DNA from: Curvibacter sp. GWA2_63_95
Lineage (GTDB): Bacteria > Pseudomonadota > Gammaproteobacteria > Burkholderiales > Burkholderiaceae_C
Length of the DNA stretch: 64,000 nt
Assembly: GCA_001795455.1 (NCBI GenBank)
Contig: MGPB01000008.1
Location: forward strand, 124,001 to 188,000
Direction of reading: 5' to 3'
Numbering within the stretch: position 1 is the stretch's first letter; the number at the start of each line of letters is the position of its first letter. Position numbers and translations under genes: made by a program. Positions 27,681 through 37,000 of this stretch are shown here, in pieces. A model generated the notes under the pieces. The model had not been told where the DNA came from and did no database searches. It worked only from the letters and a program-made list of their open reading frames with translations.

Positions 27681-28867
27681 ACGGTGTCTCCTGTCATACG
27701 GCGATAAACCACATCAAACACCACCGCAGCAATCAGCACCTGGCCGATGATCACGTAGCGCACCCCAATGGATACATCCAGCAGCAGCATGCCGCTGTCG
27801 ATACTTTGCATGATCAGTGCACCCAGCACCGATCCCAAAATGGAACCACTGCCACCGGCCAGCGCGGTGCCACCAATCACGGCCGCCGCAATCACATACA
27901 GCTCCATGCTGGTGCCCAGCGAGTTGGTGCCTGCGTTCAAGCGGGCAATGGACACCATGGCAGCGATGGTGATGAGCACCCCCATCAGCGCAAACAACAT
28001 GAGCGTGACCTTGCGCACCGGAATGCCCACCAGCGCGGCGGCCTCGGGGTTGCCGCCCATGGCGAACACGTAGCGGCCAAACCGGGTGCGGTGCACGATG
28101 AAGGACAGCACCAGCGCCACGGCAGCCCAGATCAGCACCGGGATTGGGATGCCCTGCGGGGCGTCCTTGTTCATGATCTGGTAGTTGTTCATGGCGGTGA
28201 CAAAACCCAGCACGATGGCTACGGGCACCAGCACGATGGCGGAATCCAGCCACAGCGGGTTGTTGGGCACGTCATACGAGGCCTTGGCGCGGCGCTTGGC
28301 CCACATCTGGAGCGCGAGGGCCAGCACAATCACGCCGGCCAGCACCCAGCTGGCGGTGACACCAATGGCGCCATCAAAACCACCGCCCAGGCGCTGGAAG
28401 AACTGGTCGTTCACGGGTTGGGTCTTGCCGTCGGCCACCAAAAAGGCCGCACCGCGGAAGGACATCAGGCCGCCCAGGGTCACCACAAACGAGGGCACTC
28501 CCAGCATGGCGGTCAGTGCGCCCTGGTACAGCGACACGGCAATCGCCACGGCCAGGCCGGCCAGCGAGGCCTCGACCCAGTGCCAGCCGGCGGTGTACAT
28601 CAGGGTGGCAATCAGCACGCCCACAAAACCCATGACCGAGCCCACGGAGAGGTCGATGTGGCGCGCCACGATGACCAGCACCACCACGGTGGCGACCACG
28701 CCGACCACGGCCGTTTGCTGGGCAATGTTGTACAAATTCTCGGGGGACATGAAGAGTCCGCCGGACAGGACGTTGAACACGAGGGCAATCGCTGCCAGCA
28801 CGGTGCCCATCATCACCAGGCGCCAATCAATGGCCGCCTGCTTCAGGGAATTCAAAACGGGATTCAC
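27677..28867 (-). CDS. xylH: Xylose ABC transporter permease
   Basis: Inner-membrane permease (396 aa) of the CUT2 family, about ten membrane segments, of the longer XylH type. The conserved [20 protein letters not shown] loop is present. The start is taken as the GTG at 28867 because GGAGAA lies five bases away; an upstream TTG at 28882 has no site. It is separated from xylF by a terminator-like hairpin and a repeat, so transcription into it is likely reduced. Confidence 0.92.
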   Translation of the reverse strand: MNPVLNSLKQAAIDWRLVMMGTVLAAIALVFNVLSGGLFMSPENLYNIAQQTAVVGVVATVVVLVIVARHIDLSVGSVMGFVGVLIATLMYTAGWHWVEASLAGLAVAIAVSLYQGALTAMLGVPSFVVTLGGLMSFRGAAFLVADGKTQPVNDQFFQRLGGGFDGAIGVTASWVLAGVIVLALALQMWAKRRAKASYDVPNNPLWLDSAIVLVPVAIVLGFVTAMNNYQIMNKDAPQGIPIPVLIWAAVALVLSFIVHRTRFGRYVFAMGGNPEAAALVGIPVRKVTLMLFALMGVLITIAAMVSIARLNAGTNSLGTSMELYVIAAAVIGGTALAGGSGSILGSVLGALIMQSIDSGMLLLDVSIGVRYVIIGQVLIAAVVFDVVYRRMTGDTV

Positions 28868-28887
28868 ATGCGTTCTCCGCAAGACAT

Positions 28888-28920
28888 AAAAAAACCGCGG
28901 GCTGATGCCAGCCCGCGGTT
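28888..28920 (-). terminator. Hairpin between xylF and xylH, partial terminator
   Basis: AACCGCGGGCT and AGCCCGCGGTT pair over a six-base loop and, on the minus strand, are followed by seven T. It sits inside the operon after xylF, so it would lower expression of xylHGRBA relative to the binding protein. Confidence 0.82.
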
Positions 28921-29010
28921 GGAGGGCTCTTCAGTTCTCTACCGTGCCGTAGTCGGCGCGATGGGTATCCACTCAGGGCACCCGTGGAACTGGCTTTGCC
29001 AGGCCGCTGG

Positions 29011-29056
29011 GTGCGCCCCCCTTGAGGGGGGGACCGCGCAGCGGCTCAGGGGGTGC
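29011..29056 (-). repeat. Dispersed repeat family B, copy 1
   Basis: CGCCCCCCTTGAGGGGGG followed by CGCGCAGCGGC and GGGGGT. The G/C arms fold into a hairpin right after the xylF stop. A second copy is at 38490-38540 behind the pirin gene, in the same orientation to its gene. Confidence 0.7.
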
Positions 29057-29057
29057 T

Positions 29058-30077
29058 TCATTTGCAAGCGGCTGGGCCTTTGGCGGCGTCTACGCCTTTG
29101 CACAGGTCAGCCTTCTTGATCCAGCCGGCCTTGACCACCAAGTCCAGGTTCTTGGCCGTGACAGGCACGGGCTTCAAGAACTGGGCTTGCAGAGACACTT
29201 TCTTCTCGCCACCGTTCCAGGTTTGGGCTGCAGCCACTTTCTGGCCCTTGGCCAGCGTCACGGCAGCGGCAGCGGCGTCACGGCCCAGATCACGGGCGTC
29301 TTTCCACACCGACACGGTCTGGCTGCCCAGCGCCACGCGGTTCAGCGCAGCGTGGTCACCGTCCTGGCCGGAGACTGGAATGCCCTTGATGCCCTTGGCG
29401 GTCAACGCAGCCACCACACCACCGGCGGTACCGTCGTTGGAGGCGACCACGGCGTCAATCTTGCCGCCGGTCTTGGTGATGATCTGTTCCATGTTCTTCT
29501 GGGCGACTTCGGGCTTCCAGCCGTCGGTATATTCCTCGCCCACGATCTTGATGTCGCCCTTCTTCACGGCGGCGTCAATCACTTCTTGCTGGCCACCGCG
29601 CAGGAAGTTGGCATTGGGGTCGGTAGGCGAGCCCTTGATCATCACGTAGTTGCCCTTGGGCTTGGCTTCCAGAATGGCGCGTGCCTGCATGCGGCCCACT
29701 TCCACGTTGTCGAAGGTGATGTAGAACACGCCGGGGGCTTCGATCAGGCGGTCATAGGCGACCACGGGAATTTTTTGCTGGTTGGCCTTGTTCACGGCGG
29801 GCAGGATGGCGTCCTTGTCCATGGCCAGAATGATCAGGGCCTTGGCTCCCTTGGAGATCAGGCTGTCGATGTCGGCCAATTGCTTTTCGGGGGAGCCACC
29901 AGCGTCTGCGCTGATGTAGCTGGCGCCGTCTTTGGCCAGTTGGGCCTTGATGGCGGCTTCGTCAGTCTTCCAGCGCTCTTCCTGGAAGTTGGACCAGCTC
30001 ACGCCCACCACTTGGGCAAAGGCGCCAGCAGCAGCCAGGCTCAGGGCCAGGGCAGTCAGGGTTGTCTTCAGTTTCAT
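29058..30077 (-). CDS. xylF: Xylose-binding periplasmic protein
   Basis: Binding protein of 339 aa with signal peptide [20 protein letters not shown], cleaved at AFA-Q. XylF signatures are [34 protein letters not shown] and [13 protein letters not shown]. The start at 30077 has GGAGA upstream; the longer frame begins in the promoter region. It leads the xyl operon, followed by hairpins that presumably raise its level over the other components. Confidence 0.95.
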   Translation of the reverse strand: MKLKTTLTALALSLAAAGAFAQVVGVSWSNFQEERWKTDEAAIKAQLAKDGASYISADAGGSPEKQLADIDSLISKGAKALIILAMDKDAILPAVNKANQQKIPVVAYDRLIEAPGVFYITFDNVEVGRMQARAILEAKPKGNYVMIKGSPTDPNANFLRGGQQEVIDAAVKKGDIKIVGEEYTDGWKPEVAQKNMEQIITKTGGKIDAVVASNDGTAGGVVAALTAKGIKGIPVSGQDGDHAALNRVALGSQTVSVWKDARDLGRDAAAAAVTLAKGQKVAAAQTWNGGEKKVSLQAQFLKPVPVTAKNLDLVVKAGWIKKADLCKGVDAAKGPAACK

Positions 30078-30169
30078 CAATGTCTCCGGTGGATTGGCCT
30101 GTGTCAGGCCTATGGTTTTGGAAAGACTCTTCAGAGCCATCGTGCTGCCATAAATGCAACACGGTGCAT

Positions 30170-30190
30170 TTAGTAAGGACGACAAACTAA
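30170..30190. promoter_or_regulatory. XylR-like operator before xylF
   Basis: TTAGT and ACAAACTAA bracket a 21-base imperfect palindrome upstream of xylF. On the minus strand the left half TTAGTTTGTC matches the known XylR half-site. A second inverted repeat, AAATGCA-N6-TGCATTT, lies at 30152-30171. A clear -35/-10 pair was not identified. Confidence 0.6.
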
Positions 30191-30298
30191 TTATGGAAAG
30201 GCTTGAAACGAAAGCGTATAGGGACAAACCCGACATAGTTTAATCATCGAACTTAATAAGATCGCCGGGTTCTTTCATTTTTCACAAAGGATTGCCAC

Positions 30299-31918
30299 GT
30301 GCACCCTCTGGATTGGATTTCCCGGCCCGCCGTGCGCAGCGTGGTGGCTGGCCTGGGGCTGGCGTCTGGCGCCTGGGCGGCCGATGCGCCGGTGCCTGCC
30401 ACGCCCCGTTTTGCCGAAGAAACCGACACCGCCGGCCTGCAAAGCCGCTTTGAAGGCGAGGGCGAGTACATGGTGGGCGGTGGCGTGGCCACCTTCGATT
30501 GCGACACCGATGGCCTGCCCGAGGTGTACGTGACCGCAGGCGTGAACAAAGCCAAGTTCTACCGCAACCGCAGCACGCGTGGCGGTGCGCTCAAATTGCA
30601 AGAAGAACGTTCCGGCCTGGAGCTGACCAATGCCGTGGGCGTCTACCCGCTGGACATTGACGGCGACGGCCAGACCGACCTGGTGGTGCTGCGGGTGGGT
30701 GAGGTGCAGGTGTTCAAAGGTTTGGGTCAGTGCAAGTTCGAGAAGGCCAACGACGCCTGGACGATCCGCACCGGCAACGGCTGGCACACCGCCTTTGCCG
30801 CCACCTGGGAGCAAGGCCAAACCTGGCCCACGCTGGCCATTGGCACGTACACCGACCGCAGCAAGCCCGAGTTCCCCTGGGGCAGCTGCACGCCGGGCCT
30901 GCTGCTGCGCCCCAAGGAGGGCGGCGGCTACCAGCCTGCCACGCCTTTGGTGCCCGGCCACTGCGCGTTGTCCATGTTGTTTTCGGACTGGAACCGCTCG
31001 GGCACGGCGGCGCTGCGGGTGAGCAATGACCGCGAGTACTACAAGGGCGGTGAAGAGCAGTTGTGGCAGCTCCCCGCAGGCGGCGCCCCCGCGCTTTACA
31101 CCGCCGCGCAGGGCTGGAAGCCGCTGCAGATCTGGGGCATGGGCATTGCCAGCCACGACCTCAATGGTGATGGTTACCCCGAGGTGTTTTTGACCAGCAT
31201 GTCCGACAACAAGCTGCAGACGCTGGAGGCCGGAGCGACCCAGCCGCGCTTTACCGACATTGCTTTCAAACGCGGTGTGACCGCCCACCGGCCCTATGTG
31301 GGCGGTGATGTGCACCCCAGCACCGCCTGGCACGCCCAGTTTGCCGACCTGAACAACGACGGTCTGACCGACCTGTTTGTGGTCAAGGGCAATGTGTCCA
31401 CCATGCCCGACTTTGCGACGCTGGACCCCAACAACCTGCTGCTGCAAAAAGCCGATGGCAATTTTGTGGAAGCGGGCAGCCAGGCCGGGCTGGCCAGCTT
31501 CAAGCGCGGGCGCGGTGGCATGGTGGCGGACCTGAATGGTGATGGCCTGCTGGACGTGCTGGTGGTGAACCGCTGGGACAAGGCCCAGCTGTGGCGCCAG
31601 ACTACGGCGGCGCCTGCGGGCCACTGGCTGCAACTGCGTTTGCAGCAGCCCACGGGCAACCGTGATGCCGTGGGCGCCTGGGTGGAGGTGAAGCTGGGCG
31701 AGGGTGATGCGGCCCGCGTGATCCGCCAGGAGCTCACCGTGGGCGGCGGCCATGCCAGTGGCCACCTGGGCTGGATGCACTTTGGTCTGGGCAACGCCAC
31801 CACGGCACAGCTGCGCGTGGGGTGGCCGCACGGCGGCTGGAGCGACTGGATGCCCGCCAAGGCAGATGCCTTCTACACCCTCAGCCCCCAGGGCCTTGTG
31901 AACTGGAAAGCCCCATGA
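30299..31918 (+). CDS. CRTAC1-like FG-GAP/VCBS repeat protein with ASPIC/UnbV domain
   Basis: Secreted beta-propeller protein (539 aa). The N-terminal region is hydrophobic and ends in WAADAP, a probable signal. Five calcium-loop motifs are visible: DCDTDG, DIDGDG, DLNGDG (twice) and DLNNDG, each followed by a short hydrophobic strand. The C-terminal part has the ASPIC/UnbV pattern (GAWVEVKLG, GGGHASGHLGWMHFGLG). The GTG start has AAAGGA upstream. The stop overlaps the start of the haloperoxidase-like gene by four bases, so the two are one operon and may act together outside the cell. Confidence 0.83.
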   Translation: MHPLDWISRPAVRSVVAGLGLASGAWAADAPVPATPRFAEETDTAGLQSRFEGEGEYMVGGGVATFDCDTDGLPEVYVTAGVNKAKFYRNRSTRGGALKLQEERSGLELTNAVGVYPLDIDGDGQTDLVVLRVGEVQVFKGLGQCKFEKANDAWTIRTGNGWHTAFAATWEQGQTWPTLAIGTYTDRSKPEFPWGSCTPGLLLRPKEGGGYQPATPLVPGHCALSMLFSDWNRSGTAALRVSNDREYYKGGEEQLWQLPAGGAPALYTAAQGWKPLQIWGMGIASHDLNGDGYPEVFLTSMSDNKLQTLEAGATQPRFTDIAFKRGVTAHRPYVGGDVHPSTAWHAQFADLNNDGLTDLFVVKGNVSTMPDFATLDPNNLLLQKADGNFVEAGSQAGLASFKRGRGGMVADLNGDGLLDVLVVNRWDKAQLWRQTTAAPAGHWLQLRLQQPTGNRDAVGAWVEVKLGEGDAARVIRQELTVGGGHASGHLGWMHFGLGNATTAQLRVGWPHGGWSDWMPAKADAFYTLSPQGLVNWKAP

Positions 31919-33273
31919 AAACCCGATTGTTCTCGCTGTGCCTGGCAGGCGTCTTTGCCTGGACCAGCGCGCTCTTGCCTGTGCAAGCCCAGCAGGCGGC
32001 GCCCGCCGCGCGCCCCGCCAGCGCTTTCAGTGCCAGTGTTGCCACCGAGTGGTTCAACCTGGCCTTGCTGCTGACCCAGCAGACACCGGGCTACAGCCCG
32101 CCCGTAGCCTCGCGCGCCTTGGCCTACCTGGGGCTCACGCTGTACGAGTCGGTGGTGCCCGGCATGCCGCAGCACCAAAGCCTGGCGGGCCAGCTCAACG
32201 AGCTGCAGTCGCTGCCCTGGGCCCAGCCCGACGAAGTGCTGCACTGGCCCACGGTGGCCAATGCCTCCATGGCGACGATGACGCGCATGATGTTCCCCAC
32301 GGCCAGCGCCGAAAACAAGGCGCGCATCGACCTGCTGGAGCGCAGCCTGCCACTCAAGTACAGCCAGGACTTCGACCCCAACACGGTCACGCCGGAGATC
32401 ACCAACCGCTCGGAGACTTTTGGCAAGCTCATGGCCATGGCCATCATGACCTGGGCCCGCACCGATGGCGGCCACGAGGCCTGGGGCCCGCTGCGCCGCA
32501 GCCAGAAAAATTACGTGCCCCCGAGTGGCGAAGGCCAGTGGTCGGCCACACCGCCCGCGTTTGCGCAGGCGCTCTTGCCCTGGTGGGGCGAGGTGCGGCC
32601 GTTTGTATTGAAGACCAGCAGCAGCTGCGCCGCACCGCCGCATCCCCCGTACTCTGAGAGCCCGGGTTCGGCGTTTTACAAAGAGGCCCAAGAGGTCTAC
32701 CAGGTGAGCAACAAGGCCACCCAAGAGCAACGCCAGGTGTCGCTGTACTGGGCGGATGACCCACTCAAGACCCCCACGCCTGCGGGCCACTGGGCCTACA
32801 TAGCCAACGACCTGCTCAAAGTGCAAAAGGCCGACCTGGCCAAGGCCGCCCACACCATGGTGCGCCTGAACCTGGCCATGGCCGACGCCTTTATTGCGGG
32901 CTGGAAAACCAAGTACACCGCCAACCTGCTGCGCCCGGTGACCTATGTGCAACTGGTGATCGACAGCAACTGGGTGCCTACCCTGATGCACACGCCACCG
33001 TTCCCGGAATACCCCTCAGGCCACTCGGTGCAGTCCAGCGCGGCGGCCGGAGTGCTGGAGCAGGTGTTTGGCGCCAACCAGCCGTTTACCGACAACACCC
33101 ACAACGACCGCGGCTGGGGCCCGCGCACCTTTGCCAGCTTCAAGGTGGCGGCAGACGAAGCGGCCATCTCGCGCATGTACGCGGGCATCCACTTCCGCAG
33201 CGGTATCGAGGGGGGCAAGGTACAGGGGCGCTGTGTCGCCCAGCAGGTGCTGGCGCTCAAGCTGGCGCGCTGA
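31915..33273 (+). CDS. Vanadium-dependent haloperoxidase-type (PAP2 superfamily) protein
   Basis: Exported enzyme (452 aa) with signal peptide MKTRLFSLCLAGVFAWTSAL ending near VQAQ. The vanadate/phosphate pocket motifs of the family are seen: NLLRPVTYVQ, FPEYPSGHSVQSSAAAGVLE and RMYAGIHFRSGIEGG, with histidines in the positions of the two active-site residues. It may use vanadate and peroxide to oxidise halides, or be a phosphatase; sequence alone does not decide. Its start overlaps the CRTAC1-like gene. Confidence 0.82.
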   Translation: MKTRLFSLCLAGVFAWTSALLPVQAQQAAPAARPASAFSASVATEWFNLALLLTQQTPGYSPPVASRALAYLGLTLYESVVPGMPQHQSLAGQLNELQSLPWAQPDEVLHWPTVANASMATMTRMMFPTASAENKARIDLLERSLPLKYSQDFDPNTVTPEITNRSETFGKLMAMAIMTWARTDGGHEAWGPLRRSQKNYVPPSGEGQWSATPPAFAQALLPWWGEVRPFVLKTSSSCAAPPHPPYSESPGSAFYKEAQEVYQVSNKATQEQRQVSLYWADDPLKTPTPAGHWAYIANDLLKVQKADLAKAAHTMVRLNLAMADAFIAGWKTKYTANLLRPVTYVQLVIDSNWVPTLMHTPPFPEYPSGHSVQSSAAAGVLEQVFGANQPFTDNTHNDRGWGPRTFASFKVAADEAAISRMYAGIHFRSGIEGGKVQGRCVAQQVLALKLAR

Positions 33274-33295
33274 GCCGGGGGGCTTGGCTGCGCTC

Positions 33296-33880
33296 TCAGC
33301 CCTCGCCCACACCAATGGGTGCGGGCGCACGCATCACGATGCGGGTGAACAGGCGATCGAAGGCCGGGTCGCGTGGGTGCTGGCCGGTCAATGGGTCGCA
33401 GTTGTTGGCGAAGGCTGCGTCCAGTTCGGCCCAGTCGGCATCGCTGAGCACCGCTTGGGCCACGGGCAGGATGGCGGTTTCTTCCAGCTTCATGTGGGTC
33501 AGGTAGGCGGCTACATAGCGGCGTACGGCGGTGTCAAACGCCGCGTGGCGGCTTTCCCCCAGCAGTTCCCAGGCCAGCAGCAGGTGCTGCAATTCGCGCA
33601 CGGCGGCCTCGCTGCGGGCGTGGTCTTTTTCCAGCTGGGTGATGGCCTCCAGGGTCTGGGGCGCCAGGCGCACCACGCGCGGAAACAGCAGGTCCGACTC
33701 CTTGGGGTGGTGCAGGCGCTCGGGGAACTCGTCAATGTAGAAGAGCATGGCGCGCAGCACGTCAAAAAATCGTTCGGGTTCGTCACCGGGGCCACGGTCC
33801 AGCATCAGCAGCAGTGACTGCAGCATGGCGGCCAGGGCGGCGTGTTCGTCTTTGATGGTTTGCAGGCTGCTACGGGGCAT
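33296..33880 (-). CDS. Hemerythrin domain protein
   Basis: Four-helix-bundle non-haem di-iron protein (194 aa). Iron ligands in order: H13 (KDEHAAL), H57/H58 and E61 (ERLHHPKESDLLFP), H87 (EKDHARSE), H129 and E133 (YLTHMKLEETAILP). Proteins of this type sense or bind oxygen or nitric oxide, or help iron-sulphur repair. GGAGA precedes the start. An FNR-like box at 33934-33947 upstream fits control by oxygen. It is encoded alone, convergent to the haloperoxidase gene. Confidence 0.88.
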   Translation of the reverse strand: MPRSSLQTIKDEHAALAAMLQSLLLMLDRGPGDEPERFFDVLRAMLFYIDEFPERLHHPKESDLLFPRVVRLAPQTLEAITQLEKDHARSEAAVRELQHLLLAWELLGESRHAAFDTAVRRYVAAYLTHMKLEETAILPVAQAVLSDADWAELDAAFANNCDPLTGQHPRDPAFDRLFTRIVMRAPAPIGVGEG

Positions 33881-33933
33881 GGCGTGTCTCCGGTAATTGT
33901 GCGAGAGCTTCCCACGCACGCCAGCCCAGGAGC

Positions 33934-33947
33934 TTGATGCAGGTCAA
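33934..33947. promoter_or_regulatory. FNR/ANR-like box before the hemerythrin gene
   Basis: TTGATGCAGGTCAA matches the consensus TTGAT-N4-ATCAA with one change. It is 53 bases upstream of the hemerythrin start, a plausible position for anaerobic activation. Also 117 bases before the divergent DUF748 gene. Confidence 0.5.
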
Positions 33948-34064
33948 CGGCCGTGTTGCTAGCCGCTCGGACCTTTGGGGCGTGCACGGCTCAAGTTGCG
34001 CCGTTACCATCACTGCTGTGCGCCGCCCGGCGCGGTACTGACGTCCTTATTCCTTGCCCTTGCT

Positions 34065-37000
34065 ATGACGACACCACTGTCCCCCCGAGTCCTGATCTGG
34101 TTGCGCCGCCTGGCCTATGCGCTGGGTGCGCTGGTGTTGCTATGGGGGCTGGCCTGGGCGCTGGTGCCGTCCATTGCCAAAAGCCAGGCGCAAACCCGGT
34201 TGTCGGCGTTGCTGGGCCGTGTGGTCACCATCGGTGCCATCGAGTTTGCGCCCTGGTCGCTGGAGCTCACGGTGCGCGAGCTGGCCGTGGCCAAGGCCGA
34301 CGGCAGTGGCCCGCAGTTCAGCGTGGCCCGGGTCTATGTAGACGCCGAGCTGCAGTCGCTGTTGCGTCTGGCGCCCGTGGTGGACGCGGTGGCCGTGGAG
34401 ACGCCCACGCTGTACCTCACCCACACGGGCAAGGGGCAGTACGACATCGACGACATCGTGCAGCGCCTGCAGGCACCTTCGGACGCGCCTGCAGGAGATC
34501 CGCTGCGCTTTGCGGTCTACAACGTCACCCTCAGTGGCGGCAGCGTGGACTACATCGACCAAGCGCTGCAAGGCCAGCCGCGCCAGCACACGCTGCGCGA
34601 GCTGCAGCTCAGCGTGCCCTTTCTCAGCAACTTTGATTCCAAACGTGATGTGCTGGTGGCGCCACGGCTGGCCTTTGTGCTCAATGGCAGTGCCTTTGAT
34701 ACCGCGGCCCAGGGCACGCCGTTTGCCCAAACCCGCCAGGGCGAGGCGCAGCTGAAGATCAGCCAGTTGGACCTCAAGCCCTATCTGCCCTACCTGCCGG
34801 CAGGCCTGCCTGTGCAGCCGCAAAGCGCGGTGGTGGATGCAGAACTCAAGATCGGTTTTGTGCAGCAACCGCAAACCGCCGTCACATTGTCGGGCGTGGT
34901 CACCGTGAGCCAACTGGCCGTGGCGGATGCCACAGGCGCGCCCTTGCTGTCGGTGGACGCGGTGCGCACCGAGCTGGCCGATGTGCGCCCGCTGGAGCAG
35001 CAGGTGAAGCTGGGTGCGGTGGAGATCAGCAACCCGCGCTTGCAGGTGCTGCGCGCGCGCAATGGCCGCCTCAATCTGGCGCTTGCCAGCACAGGGGCAG
35101 CCAAAGACGCTCCTAAAACAGGAGCTGTTCGCGCAGACACCACGGGGGCTACAGGCAAAAAAGGCACTGAAACGCCAGCTGCCACCAAACCGTGGGCCTT
35201 GGCGCTGGAGCGCCTGGCGCTGCGGGGTGGTCAGGTGGACTGGCAGGACCAACAAACCCCGGCCAAGCTGGCGCTGACCGAGCTGGAGCTCACGGCCCAG
35301 GGCCTGCACTGGCCCATGGACCAGGCGGTGCGCGCCGAGGCCAGCGCCAACCTGCCCGCGGGCAAGACCAGCGCGCGCCTGACACTGCAGGCAGAGGGGA
35401 CCGACCAGCAAGGCAGCGCCCAAGCCACCGTCAATGGCCTGGCCCTGGCACTGGCCGACCCCTACCTGGCCGCATGGCTGCAGCCCACGGTGCGCGGCGT
35501 GCTGGACGCCGAACTGGGTGCCACCTGGGCCGGTGACAAGCTGCAGGCCACGGTGAAACAACTGGCCGTGCGCGACGCGGGCCTGGTGGCCAGCAAGGCC
35601 ATGGCGGCCGCTGCCACCACGGGCAATACGCGCAACTCTCAGGGCCCCAGCTCCCAGGACCTGCCCAAGTTCAAACTGCTCGAAGTGAGCGATGCCCAGG
35701 TGGACCTGGCGGCTCGGACTGCCCGCGTGGGCAAGCTGCTGCTGGCCGGTGCCAGCAGCGGCGTGCGCCGCGAGACGGATGGGACATGGATGTTTGAGCG
35801 CTGGCTGAAAGCAGCCCAAGGCGCTGCGCCCCCTGCCGCCGCTACCCCGGCTGCAACCGCGCCCCCCGCAGCGCCCTGGAAAGTGGCGCTGGGCGAGCTG
35901 CAGCTGCAAAACGCTGCTGTGCAGTTCACCGACCGCGTGAACGCGCGCCCGGTGCGGCTGGATATTTCAGCCCTCAACCTGCAGGCCAAGGGTGCCGCGC
36001 TGGATGGCAAGAAGCCAGTGCCGGTGACGCTGAGCGCCCGCGTGAAGTCGGGCCAGGCCGAAGCTGGCAGTCTGCGGTACCAAGGCACCGTGGCCTGGGA
36101 CCCGGTGCAAGCCCAGGGCGCCGTGGAGTTGCTGGAGCTGCCGGCGCATGCGCTCGCGCCCTACGTGGCCAGCCAGGTGAACCTGGATGTGCTGCGGGCC
36201 GATGCCAGCTTCAAGGGCCAGCTGCGTTTTGCCAGCACGGCCAAGGGGCCGGAGGTCGCCCTCAAGGGTGATGCACAGCTGGAAGACTTCCGTGCCAACA
36301 CCGTGCAAGGCGCGGCCGGCAGTTTTGCCGAGGAGCTGCTGAGCTGGAAGTCGCTCAACGTGCCCGGCATCGACCTGGCCATGGTGCCCGGTGCCGCCAC
36401 GCGGGTGAACGTGCGCGAGGCGGCGCTGTCCGACTTTTACGCCCGTCTTATCGTCAACCCCAATGGCCGCCTGAACCTGCAGGACCTGAGCAAAACCCCG
36501 GCCCAGGCCGAGGCGGCCGCCAGCACGCCACCCGGTGCCGCAGCATCGGCCCCGGCACCTGCTGCATCCGCAGCCGCGAGTGCCAGCGCCGGGCCCGACG
36601 CCGTCATCACCATGGGCCCTATCAGCCTGGTCAACGGTCGGGTGCTGTTTTCCGACCGTTTCATCCAGCCCAACTACACCGCCAACCTGAGCGACCTGAC
36701 CGGCAAGCTCAGCCAGTTCTCCAGCCAGCCCTCCAACGGCGTGGTGCAGCTGGCCGACCTGGAGCTGCGTGGGCGGGCCGAAGGCACCGCGTCGCTGGAT
36801 ATCACCGGCAAGCTCAACCCGCTGGCCAAGCCTTTGGCGCTGGACATTGCGGGCAAGGTGCGCGACCTGGAGCTGTCGCCGCTCTCACCCTATGCGGTCA
36901 AGTACGCGGGTTATGGCATCGAGCGCGGCAAGCTCAGCCTGGATGTGCGCTACACCGTGCAACCCGATGGCCAGCTCACCGCCACCAACAAACTGGTGCT

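Noticed and set aside
27662..29119. Long plus-strand open frame opposite xylH/xylG
   Set aside because: His/Gly/Gln-rich mirror of real permease and ATPase genes, as high-GC genes often leave; no domain or start signal.
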